Of a stretch of 64,000 nucleotides of DNA, positions 8,070 to 16,820 are shown piece after piece. Below the pieces are notes generated by a model. The model did no database searches. It saw nothing but the letters and a program-made list of their open reading frames with translations, and was not told where the DNA came from. Every line of letters starts with the position of its first letter. The stretch's first letter is position 1. The position numbers and the translations under genes were made by a program. Origin of the DNA: Clostridiales bacterium (GTDB taxonomy: Bacteria > Bacillota > Clostridia > Oscillospirales > Oscillospiraceae); NCBI GenBank assembly GCA_004555655.1, contig SFHJ01000009.1:1-64000 (forward strand), written 5' to 3'.

Positions 8070-9085
8070 AACTGATCAAAACCGTCGACGCTGTGGGCCA
8101 TGTGCTCTGCCACGACCTCACACAGATCATCCCCGGCGAATTCAAGGGCGCGCGTTTCCGCAAGGGACACGTCGTAACCGAAGAAGATATCCCCGTGCTT
8201 CTTTCCATGGGCAAGGAAAACTTATACGTCTGGGAAATGCAGCCCGGCATCGTACATGAAAACGACGCGGCCGAGCGGCTGTGCGCGCTTTGCATTTCAG
8301 ACGGCATGGGCCGCAGCGAGGTCAAAGAGGGCAAAATTGAGCTGACGGCGGCGCGCGCGGGCCTTTTCACCGTCGACAGTGCGCGGCTTCACGCCGTAAA
8401 CGCCATCGACGAGCTGATGATCGCCACGCGCCATGGAAACACCCCCGTGCAGCCGGGTGACAAGCTCTGCGGCACGCGCGTGATTCCGCTTGTGATCGAA
8501 GAAGAAAAGCTCGTACAGGCCGAGAAGGCCGTGGGCGCGGAGCCGCTGCTGCGCATCCTGCCCTATCAGCTTCGCACCTGCGCCATCATCACTACCGGCA
8601 GCGAGGTCTATTCCGGGCGTATCGAGGATAAATTCACGCCGGTGCTCATCAAAAAGCTCGCGGCCTACGGCATCGGAGTGACGAAGCACACGACTGTCGA
8701 TGACGGCATTGACCGCATCGAAGGAGCCATCCGCGAAGCAAGAGAAGAAAAGCCCGACCTCATTCTCTGCACCGGCGGCATGAGCGTCGATCCCGACGAC
8801 AACACCCCCGGCGCGATCAAAAAAAGCGGCGCGGACATCGTCACCTACGGCGCGCCGGTACTGCCGGGCGCGATGCTGCTGCTCGGTTACTATGACGACG
8901 GCACGCCGGTTCTTGGCCTGCCGGGCTGCGTGATGTACGCCAAGGCGACGGTCTTCGACCTGGTTCTTCCGCGCATCGCGGCGGGCGTACGCCTTTGTAA
9001 GGAAGATTTTGTGCAGATGGGCGAGGGCGGACTGTGCCTCGGCTGCACGCCGTGCCATTATCCCACCTGCCCGTTCGGAAAGTGA
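8066..9085 (+). CDS. MoeA-like molybdopterin-binding protein with Cys-rich tail
   Basis: Molybdopterin-binding protein of the MoeA/MogA fold, probably acting in metal insertion or cofactor delivery. The N-terminal 150 residues form a domain opening with VGHVLCHDLTQIIPGEFKGA; the MoCF-biosynthesis domain follows (ITTGSEVYSG, LILCTGGMSVDPDD, GAPVLPGAMLLLGYYDD, LGLPGCVMYAKATVFD). At 339 aa it is shorter than MoeA (about 400 aa). Unusually it ends in Cys-x2-Cys-x2-Cys-x4-Cys (LCLGCTPCHYPTCPFGK), a possible metal or Fe-S site. It overlaps the MOSC gene by four bases and precedes mogA by eight. Confidence 0.85.
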   Translation: MKLIKTVDAVGHVLCHDLTQIIPGEFKGARFRKGHVVTEEDIPVLLSMGKENLYVWEMQPGIVHENDAAERLCALCISDGMGRSEVKEGKIELTAARAGLFTVDSARLHAVNAIDELMIATRHGNTPVQPGDKLCGTRVIPLVIEEEKLVQAEKAVGAEPLLRILPYQLRTCAIITTGSEVYSGRIEDKFTPVLIKKLAAYGIGVTKHTTVDDGIDRIEGAIREAREEKPDLILCTGGMSVDPDDNTPGAIKKSGADIVTYGAPVLPGAMLLLGYYDDGTPVLGLPGCVMYAKATVFDLVLPRIAAGVRLCKEDFVQMGEGGLCLGCTPCHYPTCPFGK

Positions 9086-9093
9086 GGCAGACG

Positions 9094-9591
9094 ATGTTTA
9101 CAGCAAGAGTCATTACCGTCAGCGACCGCGGCTACAGCCGCGAGCGCGAGGATTTGAGCGGCCCGGCCGTGCGCGAGCAGCTGGCTGGCGCGGGCTATGC
9201 CGTCGAGCCGGAGGTTGTCGTCGTGCCGGATGAAAAAAACGCCATCCAGACCGCGCTCACCATCGCAGCCAAGGACGATGTCGCACTGGTGCTCACCACA
9301 GGCGGCACGGGCTTTTCCCCGCGCGACGTAACGCCCGAAGCCACCATCGCCGTGTGTGAGCGGCTGGTGCCCGGCATTCCGGAAGCCATGCGTTACGCCA
9401 GCCTGCAGATCACACCCCGCGCCATGCTCTCGCGCGCGGCCGCGGGCATCCTTGGCAAAACGCTGATTATCAACCTGCCCGGCAGTCCAAAGGCCGCGCG
9501 GGAGAATCTCGCGGCGGTTCTGCCCGCGCTCGAGCACGGACTTGCGATGCTGCGCGGCGGTCAGGCCGACTGCGCGCAGACGGTAAAATAA
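9094..9591 (+). CDS. mogA: MogA/MoaB-family molybdopterin adenylyltransferase
   Basis: Adenylates molybdopterin before metal insertion. The small single-domain fold is clear: ITVSDRGYSRERED at the N-terminus, LTTGGTGFSPRDVTPEAT, and NLPGSPKAARENL near the end. ATG at 9094 follows a GTGAGGCAG stretch just after the previous stop. 165 aa, last gene of the mod-moa operon, directly before a strong terminator. MogA and MoaB cannot be told apart by eye. moaD, moaE and moeB are not in this window. Confidence 0.9.
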   Translation: MFTARVITVSDRGYSREREDLSGPAVREQLAGAGYAVEPEVVVVPDEKNAIQTALTIAAKDDVALVLTTGGTGFSPRDVTPEATIAVCERLVPGIPEAMRYASLQITPRAMLSRAAAGILGKTLIINLPGSPKAARENLAAVLPALEHGLAMLRGGQADCAQTVK

Positions 9592-9597
9592 GCGGTA

Positions 9598-9641
9598 AAC
9601 ACCCGCATTGCCCGCCATTGGCGGGCAATGCGGGTGTTTTT
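9598..9641 (+). terminator. Terminator of the mod-moa operon
   Basis: A perfect 19-bp stem (9598-9616 with 9620-9638), loop ATT, then T. It lies six bases after the mogA stop. Confidence 0.93.
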
Positions 9642-9661
9642 GCGCAGCATCATAAAGCCTT

Positions 9662-9713
9662 GCGGCAGCCATACCCCAAAACGCCAAACGGAGTTTTGGG
9701 CAAGCTCTGCCGC
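9662..9713 (-). terminator. Nested inverted repeats, possible terminator
   Basis: CCCAAAAC/GTTTTGGG (9675-9682, 9693-9700) lies inside GCGGCAG/CTGCCGC (9662-9668, 9707-9713), directly after the stop of the minus-strand gene. There is no clear T run, so terminator function is uncertain. Confidence 0.4.
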
Positions 9714-10295
9714 TTACTTTTTCTTCTTTTTCTCCGGGTCGGGGAACCATGTAAACATCCGCGGGTTGTTTTCCACGCTCGCGGGATCGATGTTTTTCAC
9801 AGCGCACCATTTATAGAACGCCTTATTCAAAAACGCGTTCAGATTCTGCATGGTGCTGTAGACATTGATCTCGTCGTCAGCCACAAACAAAATCGAATTG
9901 ATGCCGCTTCTGGTCATTACCGAGCGCTGGCCCCTGATCTGGCTGTAGTGATACGCGGTCTTTTTCCGGCGCAGATCCTTATACACGAAGCCCTCGTCGT
10001 CGTAGTAGATGGCAAACGACAGATAGCTTACCAGCAAAATCACGCCCAGCGCAATGGCGATCACGCAGCCCACGGTCATGAGCGTATCGCCGCCTTCGGG
10101 GATGAAGAACAGCAGAACGACCAGCGGCACGAAGATGAGCAGGATACCGGCGATGGCGTTTCTGCGCGGCAGTCGCACGACGTTGCCGCTTTTTTCTGCC
10201 TTCGACTTGGGAAAGATCAGCGAAAACAGCTTATCGATGAGGAAACAGACAAGAAATACCAGCGCGCAGAGGGCGGCAAGCAGCACATACTTCAT
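9714..10295 (-). CDS. Hypothetical membrane protein
   Basis: Not a family I recognise with certainty. 193 aa: a first hydrophobic segment at residues 2-25, a basic stretch, two further hydrophobic segments around 45-90, then a soluble C-terminal half (YYDDEGFVYKDLRRKKTAYHY) with the look of a PH-like or YcxB-like domain, ending in a poly-lysine tail. ATG at 10295 is chosen because GGAGG lies seven bases upstream and it overlaps the stop of the cyclo-ligase gene (ATGA); the in-frame ATG at 10301 is too close to that site. It is co-transcribed with the cyclo-ligase gene. Confidence 0.7.
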   Translation of the reverse strand: MKYVLLAALCALVFLVCFLIDKLFSLIFPKSKAEKSGNVVRLPRRNAIAGILLIFVPLVVLLFFIPEGGDTLMTVGCVIAIALGVILLVSYLSFAIYYDDEGFVYKDLRRKKTAYHYSQIRGQRSVMTRSGINSILFVADDEINVYSTMQNLNAFLNKAFYKWCAVKNIDPASVENNPRMFTWFPDPEKKKKK

Positions 10296-10846
10296 ACGCA
10301 TTCCTCCGGCCCGGCCCAGATGACCGCGTCCACGGGGACGTCGTGCGCGTCGGTATCGAGGTGGTCAAACATCTGAAAAGCATAGCACAGCGCCACAGTC
10401 GGATGCTGCGGCTGCTCCGCCAGAAAGCGGTCATAGAATCCGCCGCCGTAGCCCAGACGGTGGCCCTCGGGGTCAAACGCAAGGCCCGGCATCAAAACCA
10501 GCGCCGTCTCGTCGTCGGCCTCGGGCGTGTCGGCCACGGGCTCGGGGATTTGGCAGTAGCCCGGCGCGATAGCGGACAGATCGTCCAGCCACAGAAATTT
10601 CATCGTCTCGCCAAACACCTTCGGCACGGCCACGCGCTTGCCGTCTTTTTGCGCGCGGGCCAGAATGGGCATGGTGCGTACTTCCTCGTTGTAGGAAAGA
10701 TATCCATAGATTGCGCGCGCGTTCCGGTACAGCGCGTGCGCGAAAAATTTCTGCGCCAGCGCCGCGCTGCAGGCTTCAATCTCCTCCGGGCGCATGGCGC
10801 GCTTTTTCGCGCGGATCTCGGCGCGCAGCGCCTTTTTGTCCAGCAT
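10292..10846 (-). CDS. 5-formyltetrahydrofolate cyclo-ligase
   Basis: Converts 5-formyltetrahydrofolate with ATP to 5,10-methenyltetrahydrofolate, recycling the storage form of folate. 184 aa, the usual length. The basic N-terminal segment (LRAEIRAKKRAMRPEE), YLSYNEEVRT, MPGLAFDPEGHRLGYGGGF and the ATP-site end YDRFL are typical. It is the upstream gene of a two-gene minus-strand unit with the membrane protein. Confidence 0.92.
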   Translation of the reverse strand: MLDKKALRAEIRAKKRAMRPEEIEACSAALAQKFFAHALYRNARAIYGYLSYNEEVRTMPILARAQKDGKRVAVPKVFGETMKFLWLDDLSAIAPGYCQIPEPVADTPEADDETALVLMPGLAFDPEGHRLGYGGGFYDRFLAEQPQHPTVALCYAFQMFDHLDTDAHDVPVDAVIWAGPEECV

Positions 10847-10891
10847 CGGCCTCGCCTCCTGCGCCTATTTTACAGCAGACGCAGCGGTTCG

Positions 10892-11602
10892 TCAACTTGA
10901 AGGGGGAAAATTGCCGTATACGCCGCCCGGGGAAAGCTCCGCGCCGTAGAATCTGGCCAGCTCGGACACGGTACAGAAGACGTAGCCCTCCTTCTGCAGG
11001 CGGTCGATGATTTCCGCCGCGGCCGTGACGCAGTGGTCATACAAATCGTGCATCAAAATGATTGAGCCGGGCCGGACGTTTTTGACCACCGATGAGACGA
11101 TACTGCTCTTGTTTTTGGGGTCCCAGTCCTGCGGGTCGACCGACCACAAAATGACCGAAAGCTGCTCGTCCTTCGCGGCGGCGAGCAGCTCGCCGGAGTA
11201 CAGCCCGCCGGGCGGGCGGAAGAGCCGCGGCCGCACGCCGCAGCATTCAGACACGGCCTGCATGCAGTTCGTGATGTCCTCGGCCACCTCTATGCGCGGC
11301 ATCTTGTGCATGTAGCTGTGGCAGCAGCTGTGCAGGCCGATCTCGTGGCCTTCGCCTGCTGCGCGGCAGAGCATGTCGGGGTACTGCTGGACGCGGTAGG
11401 CGCAGACAAAAAATGTGGTCTTCACCCCGCGCGCATTGAGTGCATCGAGCAGCTTTCCGGTGACCGGCCCCGACGGGCCGTCATCAAATGTCAGCGCGAC
11501 GCAGCCCTTGAAGGGCTTATCCGGCCCGCCGGCGGATCCCTGCGTGCAAAGACACTGGAAAAAACAAACGGCTGCCAGAAGCAGCGTCAGACAGCGTTTC
11601 AT
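10892..11602 (-). CDS. Polysaccharide deacetylase (NodB domain), secreted
   Basis: Exported carbohydrate esterase family 4 enzyme, probably acting on peptidoglycan or another cell-wall glycan. It has an N-terminal signal peptide (residues 1-25), catalytic LTFDDGPSGP, the metal-binding His pair in HEIGLHSCCHSYMH, RLFRPPGG and LMHDLYDH. ATG at 11602 is preferred because AAGGAGG lies five bases upstream; the in-frame ATG at 11620 precedes that site. 236 aa. It resembles PdaA/PdaB-like sporulation deacetylases in size, but the substrate is not shown. Confidence 0.88.
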   Translation of the reverse strand: MKRCLTLLLAAVCFFQCLCTQGSAGGPDKPFKGCVALTFDDGPSGPVTGKLLDALNARGVKTTFFVCAYRVQQYPDMLCRAAGEGHEIGLHSCCHSYMHKMPRIEVAEDITNCMQAVSECCGVRPRLFRPPGGLYSGELLAAAKDEQLSVILWSVDPQDWDPKNKSSIVSSVVKNVRPGSIILMHDLYDHCVTAAAEIIDRLQKEGYVFCTVSELARFYGAELSPGGVYGNFPPSS

Positions 11603-11665
11603 ACAAGCCTCCTTCGTCATCCGGAGTAGTATGCGCAGTTTTTCCGGAAAATCGCCCGCCGGGAT

Positions 11666-11694
11666 TTGACGCTGATGAGAAAATGCGGTATACT
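11666..11694 (+). promoter_or_regulatory. prfA promoter
   Basis: TTGACG (11666-11671), 17 bases, TATACT (11689-11694), 32 bases before the prfA start. Confidence 0.75.
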
Positions 11695-11726
11695 ATAGCC
11701 GCTATCATGATTTTTGTGAGGTTTTT

Positions 11727-12800
11727 ATGCTCGATCAACTGCGTCTGGTGGAAGAACGATATATGGAAATGGCCGAGCGCGCGGCGCAGCCGGATTTCTA
11801 TGCCGACCCCAAGGCTGCGGCGAAGCTGTTAAAAGAGCAGAAGCAGCTTGAGCCCATCGTGACGGCTTACCGCGAGTACTGCAAAACCGGGCAGGAGCTG
11901 GAGGATCTGCGCCAGATGCTCTGCGAGCCGCAGGACGCGGAGATGAAGGCGCTTTGTCAGGAGGAATTTTCCGAGAACAAAAAGCGGCTCGAGCAGCTGG
12001 AGCAGGAGCTGAAAATTTTGCTTCTTCCGCGCGACCCCAACGACGACAAGAGCGTCATTGTGGAGATTCGCGGCGGCGTGGGCGGCGAGGAGAGTGCGCT
12101 TTTCGCGCACAGCCTGTTCCGGATGTACACCATGTATGCAGAGTCCAAGGGCTACCGCGTGCAGCTTCTGAACTATAACGAAACCGAGCTTGGCGGCGTG
12201 AAAGAGGCCGATTTTGAGATCTGCGGCGAGGGCGCGTATTCCCGGCTCAAGTTTGAGTCCGGCGTGCACCGCGTGCAGCGCGTGCCTGAGACCGAGTCTG
12301 GCGGGCGCGTGCACACCTCCACGGCCACGGTCGCGGTGCTGCCCGAGATGGAGCAGGCCGAGGTGGATCTGCGGCCTGAGGATATCGAGATGCAGGTCTA
12401 CCGCTCGTCCGGCGCGGGCGGGCAGCACATCAACAAGACGTCCTCCGCCGTGCGGCTCATTCACAGGCCGTCCGGCATCGTGGTCGCCTGCCAGGAGGAA
12501 CGTTCACAGGTGCAGAACCGCGAAAAGTGTATGCAGATGCTGGCCACAAAGCTCTATGAGATCGAGCAGGCGCGCATCACCGACTCCGTCACCGCCGAGC
12601 GGCGCAGTCAGGTCGGCACGGGTATGCGCAACGAGCGCATCCGCACGTACAACTTCCCGCAGGGCCGCGTGACCGACCACCGCATCGGCCTGACGCTCTA
12701 CAAAATTGACGCCATCATGGACGGCGATCTGGACGAGCTCATCGACGCGCTCGTCACTGCCGATCAGGCGCGCAAGCTGCAGCAGTCACAGGAAGAATAA
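11727..12800 (+). CDS. prfA: Peptide chain release factor 1
   Basis: Recognises UAA and UAG stop codons and triggers peptidyl-tRNA hydrolysis. The GGQ loop is present as SSGAGGQHINKTSSAVRL. The stop-codon anticodon region is around residues 180-190 (GVHRVQRVPETESGGRVHTS). C-terminal RIRTYNFPQGRVTDHRIG marks RF1. 357 aa, full length. It heads a run of four closely spaced genes: prfA, sua5, coaE, aminopeptidase. Confidence 0.97.
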   Translation: MLDQLRLVEERYMEMAERAAQPDFYADPKAAAKLLKEQKQLEPIVTAYREYCKTGQELEDLRQMLCEPQDAEMKALCQEEFSENKKRLEQLEQELKILLLPRDPNDDKSVIVEIRGGVGGEESALFAHSLFRMYTMYAESKGYRVQLLNYNETELGGVKEADFEICGEGAYSRLKFESGVHRVQRVPETESGGRVHTSTATVAVLPEMEQAEVDLRPEDIEMQVYRSSGAGGQHINKTSSAVRLIHRPSGIVVACQEERSQVQNREKCMQMLATKLYEIEQARITDSVTAERRSQVGTGMRNERIRTYNFPQGRVTDHRIGLTLYKIDAIMDGDLDELIDALVTADQARKLQQSQEE

Positions 12801-12818
12801 AGAAACCGGGGAATCAAC

Positions 12819-13841
12819 TTGAAAACGATCTGTTTCAGAGAACCGACAAAGGAAAACATCGCCGCCGCCGCGAAGATCATCCGCGAAGGCGGGCTTCTCG
12901 GCATCCCGACCGAGACGGTCTATGGCCTCGGCGCGAACGCGCTCAACGAGCAGGCGGTGTACAATATTTTTGCCGCCAAGGGCCGTCCGCAGGACAATCC
13001 GCTTATCATCCATGTGCCGGAGGCAGGCTGGCTTTCCCGCTACTGCGAAAACGTGCCCGACAGCGCGTACCGGCTGGCCGGGGAATTCTGGCCGGGGCCG
13101 CTGACCATGATTTTGCCGCGAAAGGAGATTGTGCCGCTGCGCACGACGGGCGGGCTGAACAGCGTCGGCGTGCGCTGCCCCGACCATCCCGTTACGCTCT
13201 CGATCATCCGCCAAGCGGATGTGCCCATCGCGGCGCCGTCGGGCAACACGTCTGGCCGGCCCAGCCCCACGTCGGCTTCCGACATGCTTGAGGACATGGA
13301 CGGCAAGATCGAAGCGATCTTTGACGGCGGCCCCTGCCGCGTGGGCGTGGAATCGACGATCATCGATCTGACCTGCCAGCCGCCGCGGCTTCTGCGCGCG
13401 GGAGGGCTTCCGCTGGAAGAACTGCAGCGCGTGCTGGGCGAGGTCGTTGTTGATAAGTGCATCACGCAGCAGATGAGCGCCGCAGAAAAACCCAAGGCGC
13501 CCGGCATGAAATACCGCCACTACGCGCCCAAGGCGCCCGTCACCGTTGTGACCGGCGCGCCGGGGGATAGTGCCCGCTATATCGCCGCGCATGTGAAGCC
13601 CGGCGCGGGCGTCATCTGTTTTCACGAGTATATTGCGCAGTTTCCCGGCTGCGCGGTGCACGATCTGGGGCCGCAGGACGACAAGGCCGAGCAGGCCCGG
13701 CGCGTGTTTGACGCGCTGCGCGAATTTGACCACGAGGCCGTGACGGAGATCTTCGCCCAGTGCCCCGACGCGGGCGGGCTTGGCCTTGCCATCGGAAACC
13801 GGCTCAAAAAAGCGGCGGGCTTCCACGTGGTGGAGCTTTGA
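12819..13841 (+). CDS. L-threonylcarbamoyladenylate synthase (Sua5/YwlC type)
   Basis: Makes threonylcarbamoyl-AMP for t6A modification of ANN-decoding tRNAs. The YrdC domain covers about residues 10-200 (GGLLGIPTETVYGLGANA, KGRPQDNPLIIH, PGPLTMIL, GGLNSVGVRCPDHP, PSGNTSGRPSPT, STIIDLT). A Sua5 C-terminal domain follows the KAPGMKYRHYAPKAPV linker. 340 aa fits the long Sua5 form. The next gene starts one base after its stop. Confidence 0.95.
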   Translation: MKTICFREPTKENIAAAAKIIREGGLLGIPTETVYGLGANALNEQAVYNIFAAKGRPQDNPLIIHVPEAGWLSRYCENVPDSAYRLAGEFWPGPLTMILPRKEIVPLRTTGGLNSVGVRCPDHPVTLSIIRQADVPIAAPSGNTSGRPSPTSASDMLEDMDGKIEAIFDGGPCRVGVESTIIDLTCQPPRLLRAGGLPLEELQRVLGEVVVDKCITQQMSAAEKPKAPGMKYRHYAPKAPVTVVTGAPGDSARYIAAHVKPGAGVICFHEYIAQFPGCAVHDLGPQDDKAEQARRVFDALREFDHEAVTEIFAQCPDAGGLGLAIGNRLKKAAGFHVVEL

Positions 13842-13842
13842 T

Positions 13843-14448
13843 ATGCTGACGATCGGAATTACCGGCCCCACGGGCAGCGGCAAGACGGCGTTTTTAGAGC
13901 GTATCGCCGCGCGGGGCGGCGCGGTCATCGACTGCGACGCACTGTATTATGCGCTTTTGCAGACCGACGCAGATTTACGCGCGGCGCTTGTGGCCGCGTT
14001 TGGAAATGTGTTCCTGCCAGGCGGCGCGCTTGACCGGCAGACGCTCGGCGCGCGGGTTTTCAGCGACGCGGCCGCGCTGGCCAAGCTCAACGACATTGTT
14101 TTTTTCCACGTCGGCAGGGCCGTGAGGGCCGGACTTGACGCGGCGCGCGCAGAGGGCCGCGTGCTTGCCGGTGTGGACGCGATCAATCTGTTCGAGAGCG
14201 GGCTGGCGGAGCAGTGCGGCGTGACCGTTGCCGTCACTGCGCCGGAGCAGGTGCGCCTTGCGCGCATCGTCGCGCGCGACCGTCTGACGCAGGAGTACGC
14301 CGCTGCGCGCATCCGCGCGCAAAAAAGCACGGCATACTATACGCAGCGCTGCCGGTATGCGATTGAAAACAACTGCGCCTCGCGCGGGGAATTTTCCCGC
14401 CGGGCGGACGAGTTACTGGAAATTATCATGAAGGAGAATGCATCATGA
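13843..14448 (+). CDS. coaE: Dephospho-CoA kinase
   Basis: Last step of coenzyme A synthesis. P-loop GITGPTGSGKTAFL at the N-terminus, then DCDALYYALLQ. ATG at 13843 directly follows the sua5 stop. 201 aa. Sequence in the middle is diverged (DRQTLGARVFSD matches the family), so the call rests on the P-loop, DCD motif and size. Confidence 0.85.
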   Translation: MLTIGITGPTGSGKTAFLERIAARGGAVIDCDALYYALLQTDADLRAALVAAFGNVFLPGGALDRQTLGARVFSDAAALAKLNDIVFFHVGRAVRAGLDAARAEGRVLAGVDAINLFESGLAEQCGVTVAVTAPEQVRLARIVARDRLTQEYAAARIRAQKSTAYYTQRCRYAIENNCASRGEFSRRADELLEIIMKENAS

Positions 14449-15833
14449 CAAAAGAAGAAAAAAAGAAGCTGCTCTACAAGCCTGAGCACGGCTTTGACCG
14501 TCTGACGGCCGCGGAGGAGGCCGAGATGAACGCGTACTGCGAGGACTACAAGGCGTTTCTCGACGCATCCAAGACGGAGCGCGAGTGCGTGTTCACGGCC
14601 ATCCGTCTGGCGGAACAGCACGGCTTTGCCGAGTACAAGCGCGGCATGAAGCTGCAGCCCGGCGACAAGGTGTATTACAACAACCGCGGCAAGGCTATCA
14701 TGCTGGCCGTCATCGGTACGCTGCCGCTGTCTGCGGGCGCGAACATCGGCGCTGCCCACACCGACGCGCCGCGTCTCGACCTCAAGCCCAATCCCCTGTA
14801 TGAAGACGCGGAGCTGGCCTATCTCAAGACGCACCACTACGGCGGCATCCGCAAGTACCAGTGGGTCACGGTTCCGCTGGAGCTGCACGGCAAGGTGACG
14901 CGCGCCGACGGCAGCGAGGTGTATATCAAAATTGGAGACGATCCCGCCGATCCGCAGCTTGTCATCAACGATCTGCTGCCGCATCTGGGCCGCGAACAGG
15001 GCAAAAAGCCCCTGAACGAAGCAATCCCCTCCGAGAGCCTGAATATCCTCATCGGCAGCCGCCCCGAGCGCGATGATGACGGTTCGGAGCGCGTGAAGCT
15101 GGCGGTCATGAAGCTGCTGAACGAAAAGTACGGCATCGTGGAGGAGGATTTCATCTCCGCCGAGCTCGAGGCCGTGCCTGCCGCGAATGCGCGCGATATC
15201 GGCCTTGACCGCACGCTGATCGGCGCCTACGGCCACGACGACCGCGTCTGCGCGTATGCAGAGCTGGCGGCGCTGTTTGCCACCGAGCACCCCGAAAAGA
15301 CCGCCGTGTGCATCTTCGCCGACAAGGAAGAAATCGGCTCCGAGGGCGTGTCGGGCATGCAGTCGCAGGCGTTTGACACGTTTATGGCGGATCTGTGCGC
15401 CTCGCAGGGTGTGGAGCTGCGCGAGTGCTTTGAAAACTCCTTCTGCCTGTCCGCCGACGTGACGGCGGCGTACGATCCCAACTTCGCCGAGGTCTATGAG
15501 CGCCGCAACAGCGCGTTCGTTAACTACGGCATCGGCCTTTGCAAGTACACCGGCTCCGGCGGCAAGGGCGGCGCGTCCGACGCATCCGCCGAGGTCGTGG
15601 GCAAGGTGAGAAAGCTCTTCAACGACAACGGCGTCATCTGGCAGATGGCCGAGCTCGGCAAGACCGACGCGGGCGGCGGCGGCACGGTGGCCAAGTTCAT
15701 GGCCAACCGCAATATCGATACGCTCGACGCGGGTGTGCCGGTGCTCTCGATGCACGCGCCGTTTGAGACGGTCTCGAAGCTCGACTGCTACATGACCTAC
15801 CGCGGCATGAAGGCAGTGTTTGCCTCGAAATAA
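14445..15833 (+). CDS. M18-family aminopeptidase
   Basis: Cytosolic zinc aminopeptidase of the aspartyl/aminopeptidase I type, taking N-terminal residues off peptides. Zinc ligands appear in GAAHTDAPRLDLKP, in DKEEIGSEGVSGMQSQ with its double Glu, in LSADVTAAYDPN and in VPVLSMHAPFE near the end. 462 aa, the normal length. It overlaps coaE by four bases (ATGA). A strong terminator follows 13 bases after the stop. Confidence 0.92.
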   Translation: MTKEEKKKLLYKPEHGFDRLTAAEEAEMNAYCEDYKAFLDASKTERECVFTAIRLAEQHGFAEYKRGMKLQPGDKVYYNNRGKAIMLAVIGTLPLSAGANIGAAHTDAPRLDLKPNPLYEDAELAYLKTHHYGGIRKYQWVTVPLELHGKVTRADGSEVYIKIGDDPADPQLVINDLLPHLGREQGKKPLNEAIPSESLNILIGSRPERDDDGSERVKLAVMKLLNEKYGIVEEDFISAELEAVPAANARDIGLDRTLIGAYGHDDRVCAYAELAALFATEHPEKTAVCIFADKEEIGSEGVSGMQSQAFDTFMADLCASQGVELRECFENSFCLSADVTAAYDPNFAEVYERRNSAFVNYGIGLCKYTGSGGKGGASDASAEVVGKVRKLFNDNGVIWQMAELGKTDAGGGGTVAKFMANRNIDTLDAGVPVLSMHAPFETVSKLDCYMTYRGMKAVFASK

Positions 15834-15845
15834 TTGCATATTGCA

Positions 15846-15883
15846 ATCCCCTCCGGCATATATCTATGCCGGAGGGGATTTTT
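15846..15883 (+). terminator. Terminator that also covers the next gene's start
   Basis: A perfect 15-bp stem (15846-15860 with 15865-15879), loop TATC, then TTTT. It ends the prfA-aminopeptidase unit. The right arm contains the ATG annotated for the next gene and a GGAGGGG site, see findings. Confidence 0.9.
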
Positions 15884-16807
15884 ACGCAGTACATAGAAAC
15901 TGGAACGCCTGTGCCGATGACGTCGCAGCTGCAGCGGCAGGAGCTTCTCCGCCTGCGCCGGCAATACCCGTTCGTCTATCAGAAGACGCTCAGCGTGACG
16001 GCGCACGGCCGCAAAATACCGGCCCTGCAGCTCGGCTGCGGCAGCAATAAGGTGCTGCTCACGGCCGGGCATCACGCCAACGAATATATCACAACCATGC
16101 TCGTCTGGCAGCTTTTGCGTCGGTATTGCCGCGCGGTGTGCGACAGCCGTCTGTTTGCCGGCTTCGACGCGCGCGAGCTCTACCACAACGCGATGCTCTA
16201 CGTCGTGCCGATGGTAAATCCGGACGGGATCGACCTCGTCACGGGCGCGATCCGCCCCGGCTCGGCGGAGTATGAAAGGGCCGCGGCCATCGCCGCGCGC
16301 TATCCCAAGGTGCCGTTTCCGCAGGGCTGGAAGGCGAATCTGGAGGGCGTGGATCTGAATTTAAACTATCCCGCCCGCTGGGACACGGCCAGGCAGATCA
16401 AACGCTCGCTTGGCGTGAGCGGCCCCGCGCCGCGCGACTACCCCGGCGCACATCCGCTCGACCAGCCGGAGACGGCGGCGCTGGCGGCGTATACCTGCTG
16501 TATCAGACCGGATCTTGTGCTGGCGTATCACACGCAGGGCGGCGAGATCTACCACGCGTTCGCCGGCATCCGGCTGCCGCAGGCCGATGCGCTGGCGCAG
16601 GCGTTTGCCCGCGCGTCGGGCTATCGGGTGGCCGAGGTGCCGCCGGAGTCCGCCAACGCGGGCTTTAAGGACTGGTTTTTGCAGCGCTTTCACCGCCCGG
16701 GCTTTACCATCGAGGCAGGCCGCGGTGAAAATCCGCTGCCGCTTACCCAGCTCGATACGCTGGTGTGCGAGAATGAAGCGATTCTGGCACTGGCACTGTC
16801 GCAGTAA
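15866..16807 (+). CDS. M14-family metallocarboxypeptidase
   Basis: Zinc peptidase related to gamma-D-glutamyl-meso-diaminopimelate peptidases that act on cell-wall peptides. Zinc ligands: His70 and Glu73 in GHHANEYITT and the third His at about 222 in AYHTQGGEIYH. The catalytic Glu is in FTIEAGRGENPLPL. The motif NPDGIDLVTG and VDLNLNYPARWD are typical. There is no signal peptide, which points to use inside the cell on recycled or spore-related peptides. The start is uncertain: ATG 15866 lies within a terminator hairpin, and a start nearer 15917 (MTSQLQRQELL) would still give a complete fold. Confidence 0.85.
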   Translation: MPEGIFTQYIETGTPVPMTSQLQRQELLRLRRQYPFVYQKTLSVTAHGRKIPALQLGCGSNKVLLTAGHHANEYITTMLVWQLLRRYCRAVCDSRLFAGFDARELYHNAMLYVVPMVNPDGIDLVTGAIRPGSAEYERAAAIAARYPKVPFPQGWKANLEGVDLNLNYPARWDTARQIKRSLGVSGPAPRDYPGAHPLDQPETAALAAYTCCIRPDLVLAYHTQGGEIYHAFAGIRLPQADALAQAFARASGYRVAEVPPESANAGFKDWFLQRFHRPGFTIEAGRGENPLPLTQLDTLVCENEAILALALSQ

Positions 16808-16820
16808 GCCGCGCAAAAAG

